Shown here piece by piece: positions 48,394-59,787 of a stretch of DNA of 64,000 bases (the stretch's first letter is position 1; each line of letters opens with the position of its first letter). Under the pieces are notes generated by a model. The model was not told the DNA's origin and did no database searches. It saw only the letters and a program-made list of their open reading frames with translations. The translations under genes were made by a program, and so were the position numbers. Origin of the DNA: Cyrtodaria siliqua (taxonomy: Eukaryota > Mollusca > Bivalvia > Adapedonta > Hiatellidae); the NCBI GenBank assembly GCA_037043455.1, contig JAWPHD010001352.1:266548-330547 (forward strand). The letters run 5' to 3'.

Positions 48394-49431
48394 GGAAATC
48401 AGAAAAGATTACAAAATGGTCATCATCAGATTCCTGAATATAATTTAAGGCAAGTTCAATTGCCTAAATTCAGCTGAAAAGATAGAGGCCTTGTCAGGCA
48501 GGCGGCTCTTTATGCTGTGTTTGTGAACAACAGCTGCTGCAGCTACCCTATCTCCATCTTTAGAGCCATCTGTGTATATATGTTGAAAGTTACTGTATTT
48601 CGATTTAAATTTCATTAAATTTGCTTTGAAAGACAGTAGGGTCTGTACTGGATTTGTTATTATTACAAAGATCAAAAATAATTGTTGGTGTTTCCAAAGT
48701 CCACGGTGGAATTTGTGGTACTTTGTACTTGGCAATCAAATTTAGGTCGATTTCAGTGTCTCTTAATTTTGGTTTAATACGAAGACCAAATGGTCGAATG
48801 GCCTTCGGTTTTCCATCAAAAAGAGGTTCACAACTAGTATTAAAAACATTATCAAAAGTTGGGTTTGAAGGGTTAGACTTTAATTTAATGGCGTATTGAA
48901 GAGCTAATTTGTCCCGTCTATGAGACAGTGATGGTTCATTAGCTTCAACATATAAACTTTCGGCTGGTGATGTACGAAAGGCACCTAAGGCGAGTCGTAA
49001 TCCTTGATTATGTATAGGGTCGAGCATCTGCAAGTACGACTTGCGAGTCGATCCATATACTATCGAGCCGTAGTCCAACTTGGATCTGATAAGAGATCTG
49101 TAAAGTCGCAAGAGGACTTTTCGATCTGCTCCCCAATCAGTGTTTGCAAGAACTTGAAGTAAGTTAAGAGCTTTAAGGCATTTGGCCTTCAAGTATTTAA
49201 GGTATGGTATAAACGTTAATTTACGGTCGAAAATAAGACCAAGGAATTTTGTCTCATCCACTACTGGTATTGGTGACCCATCCAGTGTTAGATGAGGGTC
49301 TTCGTGATGTTTACGAAGTTGACAAAAGTGCATACAATTAGTTTTAGATTTATAAGGTTTAAAACCATTTTCATCAGACCAGGTCTGAAGTTTATTGAGA
49401 CATTGTTGTAATTGTCTCTCGATAGTATTCA
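48394..49431 (-). pseudogene. LINE-A fragment, RT end to RNase H, frameshifted
   Basis: Begins at MNTIERQLQQ directly after the tail of the neighbour and runs to mid RNase H, where it is joined without a tail to the 46064-48393 copy. The frame breaks near 48608 by one extra base (gatttaaatttc against gatttaatttc). The 48394 junction looks like a deletion between two copies. Confidence 0.8.
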
Positions 49432-49721
49432 TGAATGAATGAATGAATGAATGGTGTTTTACGGCACGTCGACACATAAATAAGTCATATTGTGCGCAAA
49501 AATTGATGAAAAATGAACAAATGAAGTATTAATTAAAATTTAATGTAAATATATAAAGATAAAACTATTAAAAAATAACGGATGATAAGGTATAATATAA
49601 ACTATGTATGTAAATCAACGAATGCCCGTCAACGGGTATATAAACAAGTAAATATATATAAAAACACATTACAATGATTTATATAGTCTGATCTCTTTTA
49701 GGAAATCTAAAACAAGACTAA
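49432..49721 (-). mobile_element. LINE-A 3' UTR fragment
   Basis: An (AATG)n tail at 49432-49454, then 3' UTR and the last codons, truncated at tctaaaacaagactaaa. The next tail follows at 49722. Confidence 0.85.
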
Positions 49722-52246
49722 AGAATGAATTAATGGTGTTTTACGGCACGTCGACACATAAATAGGTCATATTGTGCGCAAAAATTGATGAAAAATGAAG
49801 AATTAATTAAAAATTAATGTAAATATATAAAGATAAAATTATTAAAAAATAAGTGATGATAAGGTTAATATCAACTATGTATGTAAATCAACAAATGCCC
49901 GTCAACGGGTATATAAACAAGTAAATATATATAAGAACACATTATAATGATTTATAGTCTGATCTCTTTTAGGAAATCTAAAACAAGACTAAAAACTACA
50001 GTATCAAATAACTCTTTCATAGTATTAACATTGTAGTACCTTTGACGCATAGGATCAAAGTCTACACATTCCAGCAATATGTGTTTGACCGTTAACGGTG
50101 CAAAGCAGGGTATACATTCTGGTAATTGCTCACCTTGTAATAAATATGAATGAGTATAACGTGTATGCCCTATTCTGCACCGGGCTAGGACAATTTCCTC
50201 TCGACGAATGGGTCTACTAGAAGAACGCCATTCTCCGAGTAACGGTTTAATTGAATGGAGTTTATTGTTAACTGACAAATCCCAAGCGGTTTGCCAAGAG
50301 TTACGAATATATGTGTTAATACAACTTTTAAAATCAGTATAAGGTAATTTGGTATTAGATATATGTAAATCTAATGCTGCCTTAGCAGCACTATCAGCTC
50401 TATCATTACCACGTATTCCTACATGGCTTGGAAGCCAGCAGAAAACAATAATATTATCAATTATAAGAGCATTGTACTTTTCTAAAAGTTGAAGCACAAC
50501 TGGGTTATCATGTTTCATATTACCCAGTGCTTGAAGAGATGAAAGGGAATCAGAAAATATTACAAAATGGTCATCATCAGATTCCTGAATATAATTTAAG
50601 GCAAGTTCAATTGCCTTATGTTCAGCTGAAAAGATAGAGGCCTTGTCAGGCAGGCGGCTCTTTATGCTGTGTTTGTGAATAACAGCTGCTGCAGCTACCT
50701 TATCTCCATCCTTAGAGCCATCTGTGTAGATATGTTGAAAGTCACAGTATTTCGATTTAATTTCATTAAATTTGCTTTGAAAGACAGTAGGGTCTGTACT
50801 GGATTTGTTATTATTACAAAGATCAAAAATAATTGTTGGAGTTTCCAAAGTCCACGGTGGTATTTGTGGTACTTTGTACTTGGCAATCAAATTTAGGTCG
50901 ATTTCAGTGTCTCTTAATTTGGGTTTAATACGAAGACCAAATGGTCGAATGGCCTTCGGTTTTCGATCAAAAAGAGGTTCACAACTAGGATTAAAAACAT
51001 TATCGAAAGTTGGGTTTGAAGGGTTAGACTTTAATTTAATGGCGTATTGAAGAGCTAATTTGTCTCGTCTATGAGACAGCGATGGTTCATTGGCTTCAAC
51101 ATATAAACTTTCGGCTGGTGATGTACGAAAGGCACCTAAGGCGAGTCGTAATCCTTGATTATGTATAGGGTCGAGCATCTGCAAGTACGACTTGCGAGTC
51201 GATCCATATACTATTGAGCCGTTGTCCAGCTTGGATCTGATAAGAGATCTGTAAAGTCGCAAGAGGACTTTTCGATCTGCTCGCCAATTAGTGTCTAAAA
51301 CAAGACTAAAATCTACAGTATCAAATAACTCTTTCATAGTATTAACATTGTAGTACCTTTGACGCATAGGATCAAAGTCTACACATTCCAATAAGATGTG
51401 TTTGACCGTTAACGGTGCAAAGCAGGGTATACATTCTGGTAAGTGCTCACCTTGTAATAAATAAGAATGAGTATAACGTGTATGCCCTATCCTGCACCGG
51501 GCTAGAACAACTTCCTCTCGACGAATGGGTCTACTAGAAAAACGCCATTCTCCGAGTAACGGTTTAATTGGATGGAGTTTATTGTTAACTGACAAATCCC
51601 AAGCGGTTTGCCAAGAGTTACGAATATATGTGTTAATAGAACTTTTAAAATCAGTATAAGGTAATTTGGTATTAGATATATGTAAATCTAATGCTGCCTT
51701 AGCAGCACTATCAGCTCTATCATTACCACGTATTCCTACATGGCTTGGAAGCCAGCAGAAAATAATAACATTATCAATTATAAGAGAATTGTACTTTTCT
51801 AAAAGTTGAAGCACAACTGGGTTATCATGTTTCATATTACCCAGTGCTTGAAGAGATGAAAGGGATTCAGAAAAGATTACAAAATGGTCATCATCAGATT
51901 CCTGAATATAATTTAAGGCAAGTTCAATTGCCTTAAGTTCAGCTGAAAAGATAGAGGCCTCGTCAGGCAGGCGGCTCTTTATGCTGTGTTTGTGAACAGC
52001 TGCTGCAGCTACCTTATCTCCATATTTAGAGCCATCTTTGTAGATATGTTGAAAGTCACTGTATTTCGATTTAATTTCATTAAATTTGCTTTGAAAGACA
52101 GTAGGGTCTGTACTGGATTTGTTATTATTACAAAGATCAAAAATAATTGTTGGAGTTTCCAAAGTCCACGGTGGAATTTGTGGTACTTTGTACTTTGCAA
52201 TCAAATTTAGGTCGATTTCAGTGTCTCTTAATTTTGTTTAATACGA
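49722..52246 (-). pseudogene. Chimeric LINE-A with a 750-codon frame and two RNase H domains
   Basis: Frame 49952-52204. Its N-terminal part is one RNase H domain with the C-terminal region of one copy (HIYKDGSKYGDK; DTVDFSLVLD). At 51296 this joins in frame, through tctaaaac/gacactaattgg, to the RT connection of a second copy (NWRADRKVLLRLYRS), followed by a second full RNase H and C-terminus. The first RNase H has K for T before the catalytic aspartate (YKDGS against YTDGS). It arose by deletion or unequal exchange between two copies. Confidence 0.8.
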
Positions 52247-52688
52247 AGAATGAATGAATGGTGTTTTACGGCACGTCGACACATAAATAGGTCATATTGT
52301 GCGCAAAAATTGATGAAAAATGAAGAATTGAAGTATTAATTAAAAATTAATGTAAATATATAAATATAAAACTATTAAAAATAAGGGATGATAAGTTGTA
52401 ATATAAACTATGTATGTAAATCAACGAATGCCCGTCAACGGGTATATAAACAAGTAAATATATATAAAAACACATTACAATGATTTATATAGTCTGATCT
52501 CTTTTAGGAAATCTAAAACAAGACTCAAATCTACAGTATCAAATAACTCTTTCATAGTATTAACATTGTAGTACCTTTGACGCATAGGATCAAAGTCTAC
52601 ACTTTCCAATAAGATGTGTTTGACCGTTAAGGGTGCAAAGCAGGGTATACATTCTGGTAATTGCTCACCTTGTAATAAATATGAATGA
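52247..52688 (-). mobile_element. 3' part of the older LINE-A copy split by an insertion
   Basis: A short tail and 3' UTR, then the ORF2 C-terminus (YLLQGEQLPECIPCFAPL to FLKEIRLYKSL). It continues the copy at 54977-58072; the two parts are separated by the ORF1-only element and share its 17-bp target duplication. Confidence 0.85.
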
Positions 52689-54993
52689 ATGAATGAATGG
52701 TGTTTTACGGCACGCCGACACATAAATAGGTCATATTGTGCGCAAAAATTGATGAAAAATGAAGAAATGAAGTATTAATTAAAAATTAATGTAAATATAT
52801 AAAGACAAAACTATTAAAAAATAAGGGATGATAAGGTGTAATATAAACTAAGAATGATCTTATTAGTTTTACCCATTATTGAGCGCTAAGGCGATTTTTA
52901 ATTTTATTTTTGGCCTTAGATTTAGGAGACGTCTTAGGAGACTCAAGCAGCGACATCTCCACTGATGAATCCTCCTCCCTGGAAGAAGTCAGCTGAAGTG
53001 GCACCTCAACTAACTTTTCATGCGAGGCTGGAAGTGGCAGTGCAGCTGCTGGCTCTGAAATGTCCATGAGCTGTTCGAATTTGTTATGCAGCTCAATAGA
53101 GCCGTTAGACACCTTTGGCTGCTCCTTGTGCTCCCTAGTTGGAGAAGCACTAGGCTTTCCAACTTCCTTAGTTGGAGCAGCACTAGGCCTTCCAACCGAG
53201 GAAGTATTAGGCTTTACGACTGGGGAACTACTAGACTTCACAGTCTTAGAAGAACCCGCTTTCCAATTCTGAGAAACTGACATGCTCTTGGCATTGCCAG
53301 ATCTTGCCGATTTTGTGTTTGCTTTAAATGAAAAAGGTTGATTAGGTGAAAAGTTTAATTTTGGTTTGTTAAGTTGTGTTTGTTGACTTTTGTTTGGATT
53401 TGATACTGAGGAAGTATTCTTAGTATTTTGAATTTCTGGCTGTGGTTCGTATTGCGTACTTGCATCCCTGCATTCTGTGTGTGTTGCTGTTGTTTTGAGA
53501 ATAGATGCGTAAGAGGTCGGACTTGAAATTTTATATTTTTCTTCAATCAATTTTCTTGCTTCTGGAAATGGAATGTTTTGTGTATATTTAACTGTTATGA
53601 TTTCTTTTTCTTTTTTAAATGTTTCACATAATTTTGAATTTGCGTGATGTCGTAGACCGCAGTTGGTACATTTGAGGTCGTTAGGACAATCTGATTCGTT
53701 ATGTTTGAATGCAGGCTCGCCACATTTACCACAACGTTCTTCTTTAGTACACCTGGAGTTGTGGTGCCCAAACGCTTGGCAGTTGTAGCAACGTAACGGG
53801 TTTGGAATGTAGGCGTCAACATGCAATTGCAGATATGCCACCTTTTTTGTTTTTGGTAAGACGGGTGTTGCAAATGTGAGTATGATAGTATTTGTACTAA
53901 TAATTTTGTCATTCCTCTTGATGGTTATTCGGCGAGCTGCAGTTACCAACTGTGGCGCAAACTCGCGAATAATTTCGTCTTCAGGTACTCCGGAGAGATC
54001 CGGGCACCTGATGACGCCTTTGGAGATATTCATAGAGGTGTGAGCGAAACATTTGACTTTGGTGTTTAAAATTTGTTTAAGTGCTAATAAATTGTCAGAG
54101 TGAGATTTCTTTTCAGTTTCAATAAGTAGAGTTTTGTTTTTTAATTTTTTGATTTTTTTGACATGTCCAGCGATGGATTGAATTGTTTTCTGGATGACAA
54201 AAGGTGACATATCTGTAACGGGCCTTTCCCCATCTTCCGATTCGATGATCAGAAAACGAGGAAAGGACTGGTTGATCACTGGTTCCTCAGTATCAGATTC
54301 GTGTTCTGTTTTTTTACGTTTATTAGTAGTTTGTGCGTTTTGTGATGCCATGATGGGCGTTAAGAATTCATCTTCCACGCTTCTCACCCACCTCGGAGTC
54401 CAACAAGGGGACATTTGCTGTGGATATCCAACAGCAAAATGCCAAGAATACGTAGAAGGTATACTCATATAAAGCTAACGCATCAGACCCCCCATACCAC
54501 CCAGCGGACATAACCCCTTAACTAAAAAGTCAAAGAGCCGCACTTATGTTCCGCTTAAAAAGTGGCACGAGTATAGCCATATAGCGTTTTGAAATACATG
54601 AGTAGCCCGTGCGCCACCGCCATAAAAGACCCTATCTATATAATGTTTAAAGTAGAACAATATAAAAGGTAAGTAGGATACAGTGTACTGGTACTGTCTG
54701 AATAATAAGGTCGGATCTCTTATAGCTGGCGTGACAAACCGATTGATCAGATCGGGCCAAATCTCACCGCCCGTCTAGTTGAAGTCCGGACCAAAGTGGT
54801 GTGTTGCAACGTGGAGATAACTACCAGATCTCCACGCCACTCAACCACCAGGACTCCCTTCTGCAACGACACGGGTCGCCAGCCACGGTCAACAGGTGGG
54901 TTACATTTCGGGGGTGTCCTACCCCTCTGCTAAGTAACGAGCAGTTAATTCTTATCACCCCACCACCGACTTGGGGGGGTAATAAATATGAAT
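52672..54993 (-). mobile_element. ORF1-only LINE-A derivative with 17-bp target duplication
   Basis: gtaataaatatgaatga flanks it at 52672-52688 and 54977-54993. Inside, on the minus strand: 5' UTR beginning with a C run and gtcggtggtggggtg, an intact ORF1, the first eight or so codons of ORF2, then directly the 3' UTR (junction near 52850) and the (CATT)n tail. The whole endonuclease, RT and RNase H are missing. Length is about 2.3 kb. The clean ends and target duplication show that it moved as a unit, helped by proteins of a complete element. Confidence 0.85.
52876..54468 (-). CDS. LINE-A ORF1 protein, intact, 530 codons
   Basis: RNA-binding structural protein of the LINE particle. The start at 54468 is upstream and in frame; the conserved start MASQNAQ is at about 54351, and the upstream 39 codons lie in what is 5' UTR in copy 2, where a one-base difference breaks the extension. 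An RRM-like region precedes three CCHC knuckles (CYNCQAFGHHNSRC; CGKCGEPAFKHNESDC; CTNCGLRHHANSKLC). A low-complexity serine/proline region with VGKPSASP-type repeats follows, then a basic tail (SPKSKAKNKIKNRLSAQ). The stop overlaps the ORF2 ATG (52874-52878). It is the only unbroken LINE ORF1 in the window. Confidence 0.85.
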   Translation of the reverse strand: MSIPSTYSWHFAVGYPQQMSPCWTPRWVRSVEDEFLTPIMASQNAQTTNKRKKTEHESDTEEPVINQSFPRFLIIESEDGERPVTDMSPFVIQKTIQSIAGHVKKIKKLKNKTLLIETEKKSHSDNLLALKQILNTKVKCFAHTSMNISKGVIRCPDLSGVPEDEIIREFAPQLVTAARRITIKRNDKIISTNTIILTFATPVLPKTKKVAYLQLHVDAYIPNPLRCYNCQAFGHHNSRCTKEERCGKCGEPAFKHNESDCPNDLKCTNCGLRHHANSKLCETFKKEKEIITVKYTQNIPFPEARKLIEEKYKISSPTSYASILKTTATHTECRDASTQYEPQPEIQNTKNTSSVSNPNKSQQTQLNKPKLNFSPNQPFSFKANTKSARSGNAKSMSVSQNWKAGSSKTVKSSSSPVVKPNTSSVGRPSAAPTKEVGKPSASPTREHKEQPKVSNGSIELHNKFEQLMDISEPAAALPLPASHEKLVEVPLQLTSSREEDSSVEMSLLESPKTSPKSKAKNKIKNRLSAQ

Positions 54994-56870
54994 GAGTATA
55001 ACGTGTATGCCCTATCCTGCACCGGGCTAGAACAACTTCCTCTCGACGAATGGGTCTACTAGAAGAACGCCATTCTCCGAGTAACGGTTTAATTGGATGG
55101 AGTTTATTGTTAACTGACAAATCCCAAGCGGTTTGCCAAGAGTTACGAATATATGTGTTAATAGAACTTTTAAAATCAGTATAAGGTAATTTGGTATTAG
55201 ATATATGTCAATCTAATGCTGCCATTGCAGCACTATCAGCTCTATCATTACCACGTATTCCTACATGGCTTGGAAGCCAGCAGAAAATAATAACATTATC
55301 AATTATAAGAGAATTGTACGTTTCTAAAAGTTGAAGCACAACTGGGTTATCATGTTTCATATTACCCAGTGCTTGAAGAGATGAAAGGGAATCAGAAAAG
55401 ATTACAAAATGGTCATCATCAGATTCCTGAATATAATTTAAGGCAAGTTCAATTGCCTTAAGTTCAGCTGAAAAGAAAGAGGCCTTGTCAGGCAGGCGGC
55501 TCTTTATGCTGTGTTTGTGAACAGCTGCTGCAGCTACCTTATCTCCATCTTTAGAGCCATCTGTGTAGATATGTTGAAAGTGACTGTATTTCGATTTAAT
55601 TTCATTAAATTGGCTTTGAAAGACAGTAGGGTCTGTACTGGATTTGTTATTATTACAAAGATCAAAAATAATTGTTGGAGTTTCCAAAGTTCACGGTGGA
55701 ATTTGTGGTACTTTGTACTTGGCAATCAAATTTAGGTCGATTTCAGTGTCTCTTAATTTTGGTTTAATACCAAGACCAAATGGTCGAATGGCCTTCGGTT
55801 TTCGATCAAAAAGAGGTTTTTAACTAGGATTAAAAACATTATCGAAAGTTGGGTTTGAAGGGTTAGACTTTAAGCCATTAAATTAAAGTCTAATTTGTCT
55901 CGTCTATGAGACAGTGATGGTTCATTGGCTTCAACATATAGACTTTCGGCTGGTGATGTACGAAAGGCACCTAAGGCGAGTCGTAATCCTTGATTATGTA
56001 TAGGGTCGAGCATCTGCAAGTACGACTTGCGAGTCGATCCATATACTATCGAGCCGTAGTCCAGCTTGGATCTGATAAGAGATATGTAAAGTCGCAAGAG
56101 GACTTTTCGATCTGCTCCCCAATTAGTGTTTGCAACAACTTTAAGTAAGTTAAGAGCTTTAAGGCATTTGACCTTCAAGTATTTAAGGTGTGGTATAAAC
56201 GTTAATTTACGGTCGAAAATAAGACCAAGGAATTTGGTCTGATCCACTGCTGGTATTGGTGACCCATCCAGTGTTAGATGAGGGTCTTCATGATGTTTAC
56301 GAAGTTGACAAAATTGCATACAATTAGTTTTAGATTTAGAAAATTTAAAACCATTTTCATCAGACCAGGTCTGAAGTTTATTGAGACATTGTTGTAATTG
56401 TCTCTCGATAGTATTCATGTTTTTTGCACGATAACATATAACAAAGTCGTCAACATATAGCGAACAATCCACACCTGGATTGATGCATTTTACTATACTG
56501 TTAATCTTATATTAAAAAGTGTGACAGAGAGTATGCTGCCCTGTGGAACACCCATCTCCTGTTCATGAATATCAGAGAGGGTTGAACCCATTCGGACACG
56601 AAACTGTCTATCATCTAAGAATTTCTCTATAAAAATTGGTAATCGGCCTGATCATTCATAATACCGTACTTCCATGCAGTATCATAAGCTTTCTCCAAGT
56701 CAAAAAATACAGCGACTAAATGTTCTTTTTTTATGAAAGCTTCCCTAATAAACGATTCAAATCGTATGAGATTGTCTGTTGTGCCTCGTTGGCGCCGGAA
56801 TCCACTTTGATACTTTGTTATTAGTTTGTTGGACTCCAGGTACCAAACGAGTCTCTCATTAATCATTTCA
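54994..56870 (-). pseudogene. Older LINE-A copy: RT and RNase H, broken
   Basis: The RT is in pieces: 56627-56866 (MINERLVWYLESNKLITKYQ, FFDLEKAYDTAW) and 55870-56472 (YVDDFVICY). RNase H is at 55208-55687 (HIYTDGSKDG, FSDSLSSLQAL, GNDRADSAA). A deletion near 56870 joins GNFPDS to the MINERL region. The C-terminus continues at 52247-52688 beyond the inserted ORF1-only element. Confidence 0.85.
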
Positions 56871-58072
56871 AGAATCGGGGAAGTTTCCCGTCACCCAAAC
56901 CTTATTAAATATATCAAGAAGGGTGGAGAGACAGGATTCAGGTAAATGTTTTAGTAATTGATAATGGATATCATCAGGACCAGCTGATGTATCATGAGCC
57001 TTTTTAAGGGACTCTCGAAGTTCTTTGAGAGAGAATAGTTTATTGTATTTTTTCCAAGTTTTTCGACTTGAAGTTCAGCTTCTTCTGTTCTTTTTGTTTC
57101 TTATTTTTCAGAAAATTTGGTTGACAATTTTCAGAAGAAGAATTTTTGGAAAAAGTTTCTGCCAAAGTGTTTGTAATATCTTTGACAGATGTTATATCTC
57201 CATTATCTGTTTTAAGATGATTTACAGTACTAAAGGCAATAGGGTTGTGTTCATTTAAAAATAAGCTGATTTCATCATAATTTGGTTTCAAACCTCGCCA
57301 ATTCCATTGAATGATCTTATTAGTTTTACCCATTATTTAGCGCTAATGCGATTTTTAATTTTGTTTTTATTTTTGGCCTTAGATTTAGGAGAGGTCTTAG
57401 GAGACTCAAGCAGCGTCATCTCCACTGATGGATCCTCCTCCCCGGAAGAAGTCAGCTGAAGTGGCACCTCAACTAACCTTTCATGAGAGGATGGAAGTGG
57501 CAGTGCAGCTGCCGGCTCTGAAATGTCCATAAGCTGTTCGAATTTGTTATGCAGCTCAATAGGGCCATTAGACACCTTTGGCTGCTCCTTGTGCTCCCCA
57601 GTTGGAGAAGCACTAGGCTTTCCAACTTCCTTAAGTGGAGCAGCACTAGGCTTTCCAACTTCCTTAGCCGGAGCAGCACTAGGCCTTCCAACCGAGGATG
57701 TATTTATTAGGCTTCACGACTGGGGAACTTCTAGACTTCACAGTCTTAGAAGAACCCTCTTTCCAATTCTGAGAAATTGACATGCTCTTGACATTGCCAG
57801 AGCCTGCCGGTTTTGTGTTTGATTTAAATGTAAAAGTTTGATTAGGTGAAAAGTTTAATTTTGGTTTGTTAAGTTGTGTTTGTTGACTTTTGTTTGGATT
57901 TGATACTGAGGAAGTATTCTTTGTATTTTGAATTTCTGGCTGTGGTTCGTATTGCTTACTTGCATCCCTGCAGTCTGTGTGTGTTGCTGTTGTTTTGAGA
58001 ATAGGTCGGACTTGAAATTTTATATTTTTCTTCAATTAATTTTCTTGCTTCTGGAAAGGGAATGTTTTGTGA
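56871..58072 (-). pseudogene. Older LINE-A copy: ORF1 end and ORF2 start with endonuclease deleted
   Basis: ORF1 from the third knuckle downstream (5'-truncated at about 58072) in two frames, ending at 57333. It has one extra VGKPSAAP unit compared with the other copies. ORF2 starts by TAATG overlap and reads MGKTNKIIQWNWRGLKPNY to NEHNPIAF, then jumps at about 57230 to the linker STVNHLKTDNGDIT, so nearly the whole endonuclease is deleted. The 58072 end abuts unrelated AT-rich DNA. Confidence 0.8.
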
Positions 58073-58926
58073 GTAGAAGGATATGGCTACTTCGCGGACA
58101 ATAGATACCCTCAAATTCCATTCCACACTATTGCACAATGATAAAGGATTTCCCATTACGAACTGCTGCTCCGTGATAAAGGATTCAGAAATTTCTTAAT
58201 ACGTCATAAATATCATCTGATTAGATAGCGACATCTAAAAGATTAACCTTTATAACCTGTATATATATATCCGTAAATGGATTATGGCATGAAACATTGT
58301 TTTGTGAAATTAAACAAAAAATACTGCACACGATTGATAACGGATATTTTTATATATTATTGTACTATAAGTATCTTGGATATATCTAGAGAAAAAGTTA
58401 TTAAAAACTGCCCGGGTCACAGGTTATCTCGCCGACAATAGTGCAATGATATTGATGATTAATTTAATAGGAGACGTTAAATAGAAGCGGTTCCAATTTA
58501 TAGAGACTATATAACATATAACAATACGTTTTTTAAATCCTTACATCTTAACATATAAATTGTGCAACAAAGATGCTCTTTAACGATTAAATAGAGTTTT
58601 ATCTTCTTCTTGATTTGCCGATTTGTAATGCACACCATTATTATGGAATTAGTTTAGAGGATTAATTTAAATGGAGAGTTAAGTAGGCTTGAACGGAAGT
58701 ATCAAGCGGCACCACATCACAGACATAATATATATATCCATACACCTTAGCGATATAAAATTATAAAATTGCACAACAAAGATGATCTGTAATGATTAAT
58801 TAGTTAGATTACCTCTTTCAGCGGACTTTAAAATAAGTATCAAGCGGCTTCACCCCCTTACACATTATCTGCACCATTATTCAACATATTATTATGCAAG
58901 ACAAAAGCTACCTTATTAGGTGGCTA

Positions 58927-58964
<38 letters not shown>

Positions 58965-59062
58965 AACCGGTATATTCCAACTACCTCTGTACTGTAGATC
59001 GTAGTGCGTATATAACGGGCATCTTTTATTACACATAATTTACCTTTTAAAAAAGTTGGAAT
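58073..59062. other. Non-coding left part of the virus-like block, with direct repeats
   Basis: AT-rich. A 140-bp segment (58272-58411) duplicates 60733-60867. Similar words recur: acatataaattgtgcaacaaagatg near 58551 against ataaaattgcacaacaaagatg near 58762, and aagtatcaagcggc near 58698 and 58844. A (TA)n run is at 58930-58961. The repeats suggest a control or replication region, but that is inference. Confidence 0.5.
58272..58426 (+). pseudogene. Truncated copy of the small cysteine-rich ORF at 60740
   Basis: Opens with the same MDYGMKHC and continues with YCTRLITDIFIYYC and ILDISREKVIKNC. It has 12 extra bases in frame after codon 8, then diverges exactly at the CxxC motif and stops. 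It is a partial duplicate of the gene at 60740-61144. Confidence 0.65.
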
Positions 59063-59787
59063 ATGAGTCAAGTTAAAGCGGGAATTTATTTTTGGCTCAA
59101 GTCTTTTGTGGAGACTCTACTAGAATCTCAAGCACTTGCTAACTGTGTACGGTGTTTAGATGGGGAGTGTCCCGACCGGTATCACTCCTGCTGAAACAGA
59201 CGGGCAGACTTTGGTATACGAGAGAACATTTAATTCTATACAATGGCATCTACATGTCAAATGCACGACTCCTTGCATACACTCCGTTTATTTTTGATAA
59301 CTTGAAGAATAGCGTTAGGATATACCTTAGGCAGATGGGATATACTGAGACCTACATTGCTACTGCTACCACCCAGAGGCGCATTCTAGGAGTAATAGAG
59401 GACCCAGAAACATTGCTGATAATTTTCAGCAATTTGTGGGCCACACATACAGACCGTCTCCCAATAGGAATGACCATGAACCCCTTCCACCCTAGCCAAC
59501 GGACGCCTCGTGCTCCAACGCCAGAATCTGATGAAGACTTGAACCAGAGCCTCCCAAGTCTACATTTACCATCACCAGACAATGTAAGGCGGAATCAAGA
59601 TGACGATAATGATGGAGGAGGTAAATGCAGTTATATAATGTTTAACTTTTTTTTTAATGAATTATATATAACAACAATAAGTTGGTTTCATTATCTCTAT
59701 TTATTTAACATATTTATCACCACCTTAAAGTCTACAGGTAAAACTTCACTAATTAATATATTATTAGACGATAATAATCTTCGGTAA
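59063..59787 (+). CDS. Unknown protein with CxxC cluster, frame-broken, possible intron
   Basis: The ATG at 59063 opens 43 codons ending in CVRCLDGECPDRYHSC and stops at 59194. An overlapping frame from about 59152 continues with a helical region (NLKNSVRIYLRQMGYTE; RRILGVIEDPETLL), then an acidic serine/proline linker (PTPESDEDLNQSLPS; NQDDDNDGG). A frameshift near 59190 or an unseen splice would join them. At 59621-59737 lies a 117-nt AT-rich stretch with GT...AG ends; removing it would put GGG directly before KTSLINILL. I do not recognise the family. It lies on the plus strand in the same block as the small ORFs at 60740 and 61151. Confidence 0.45.
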
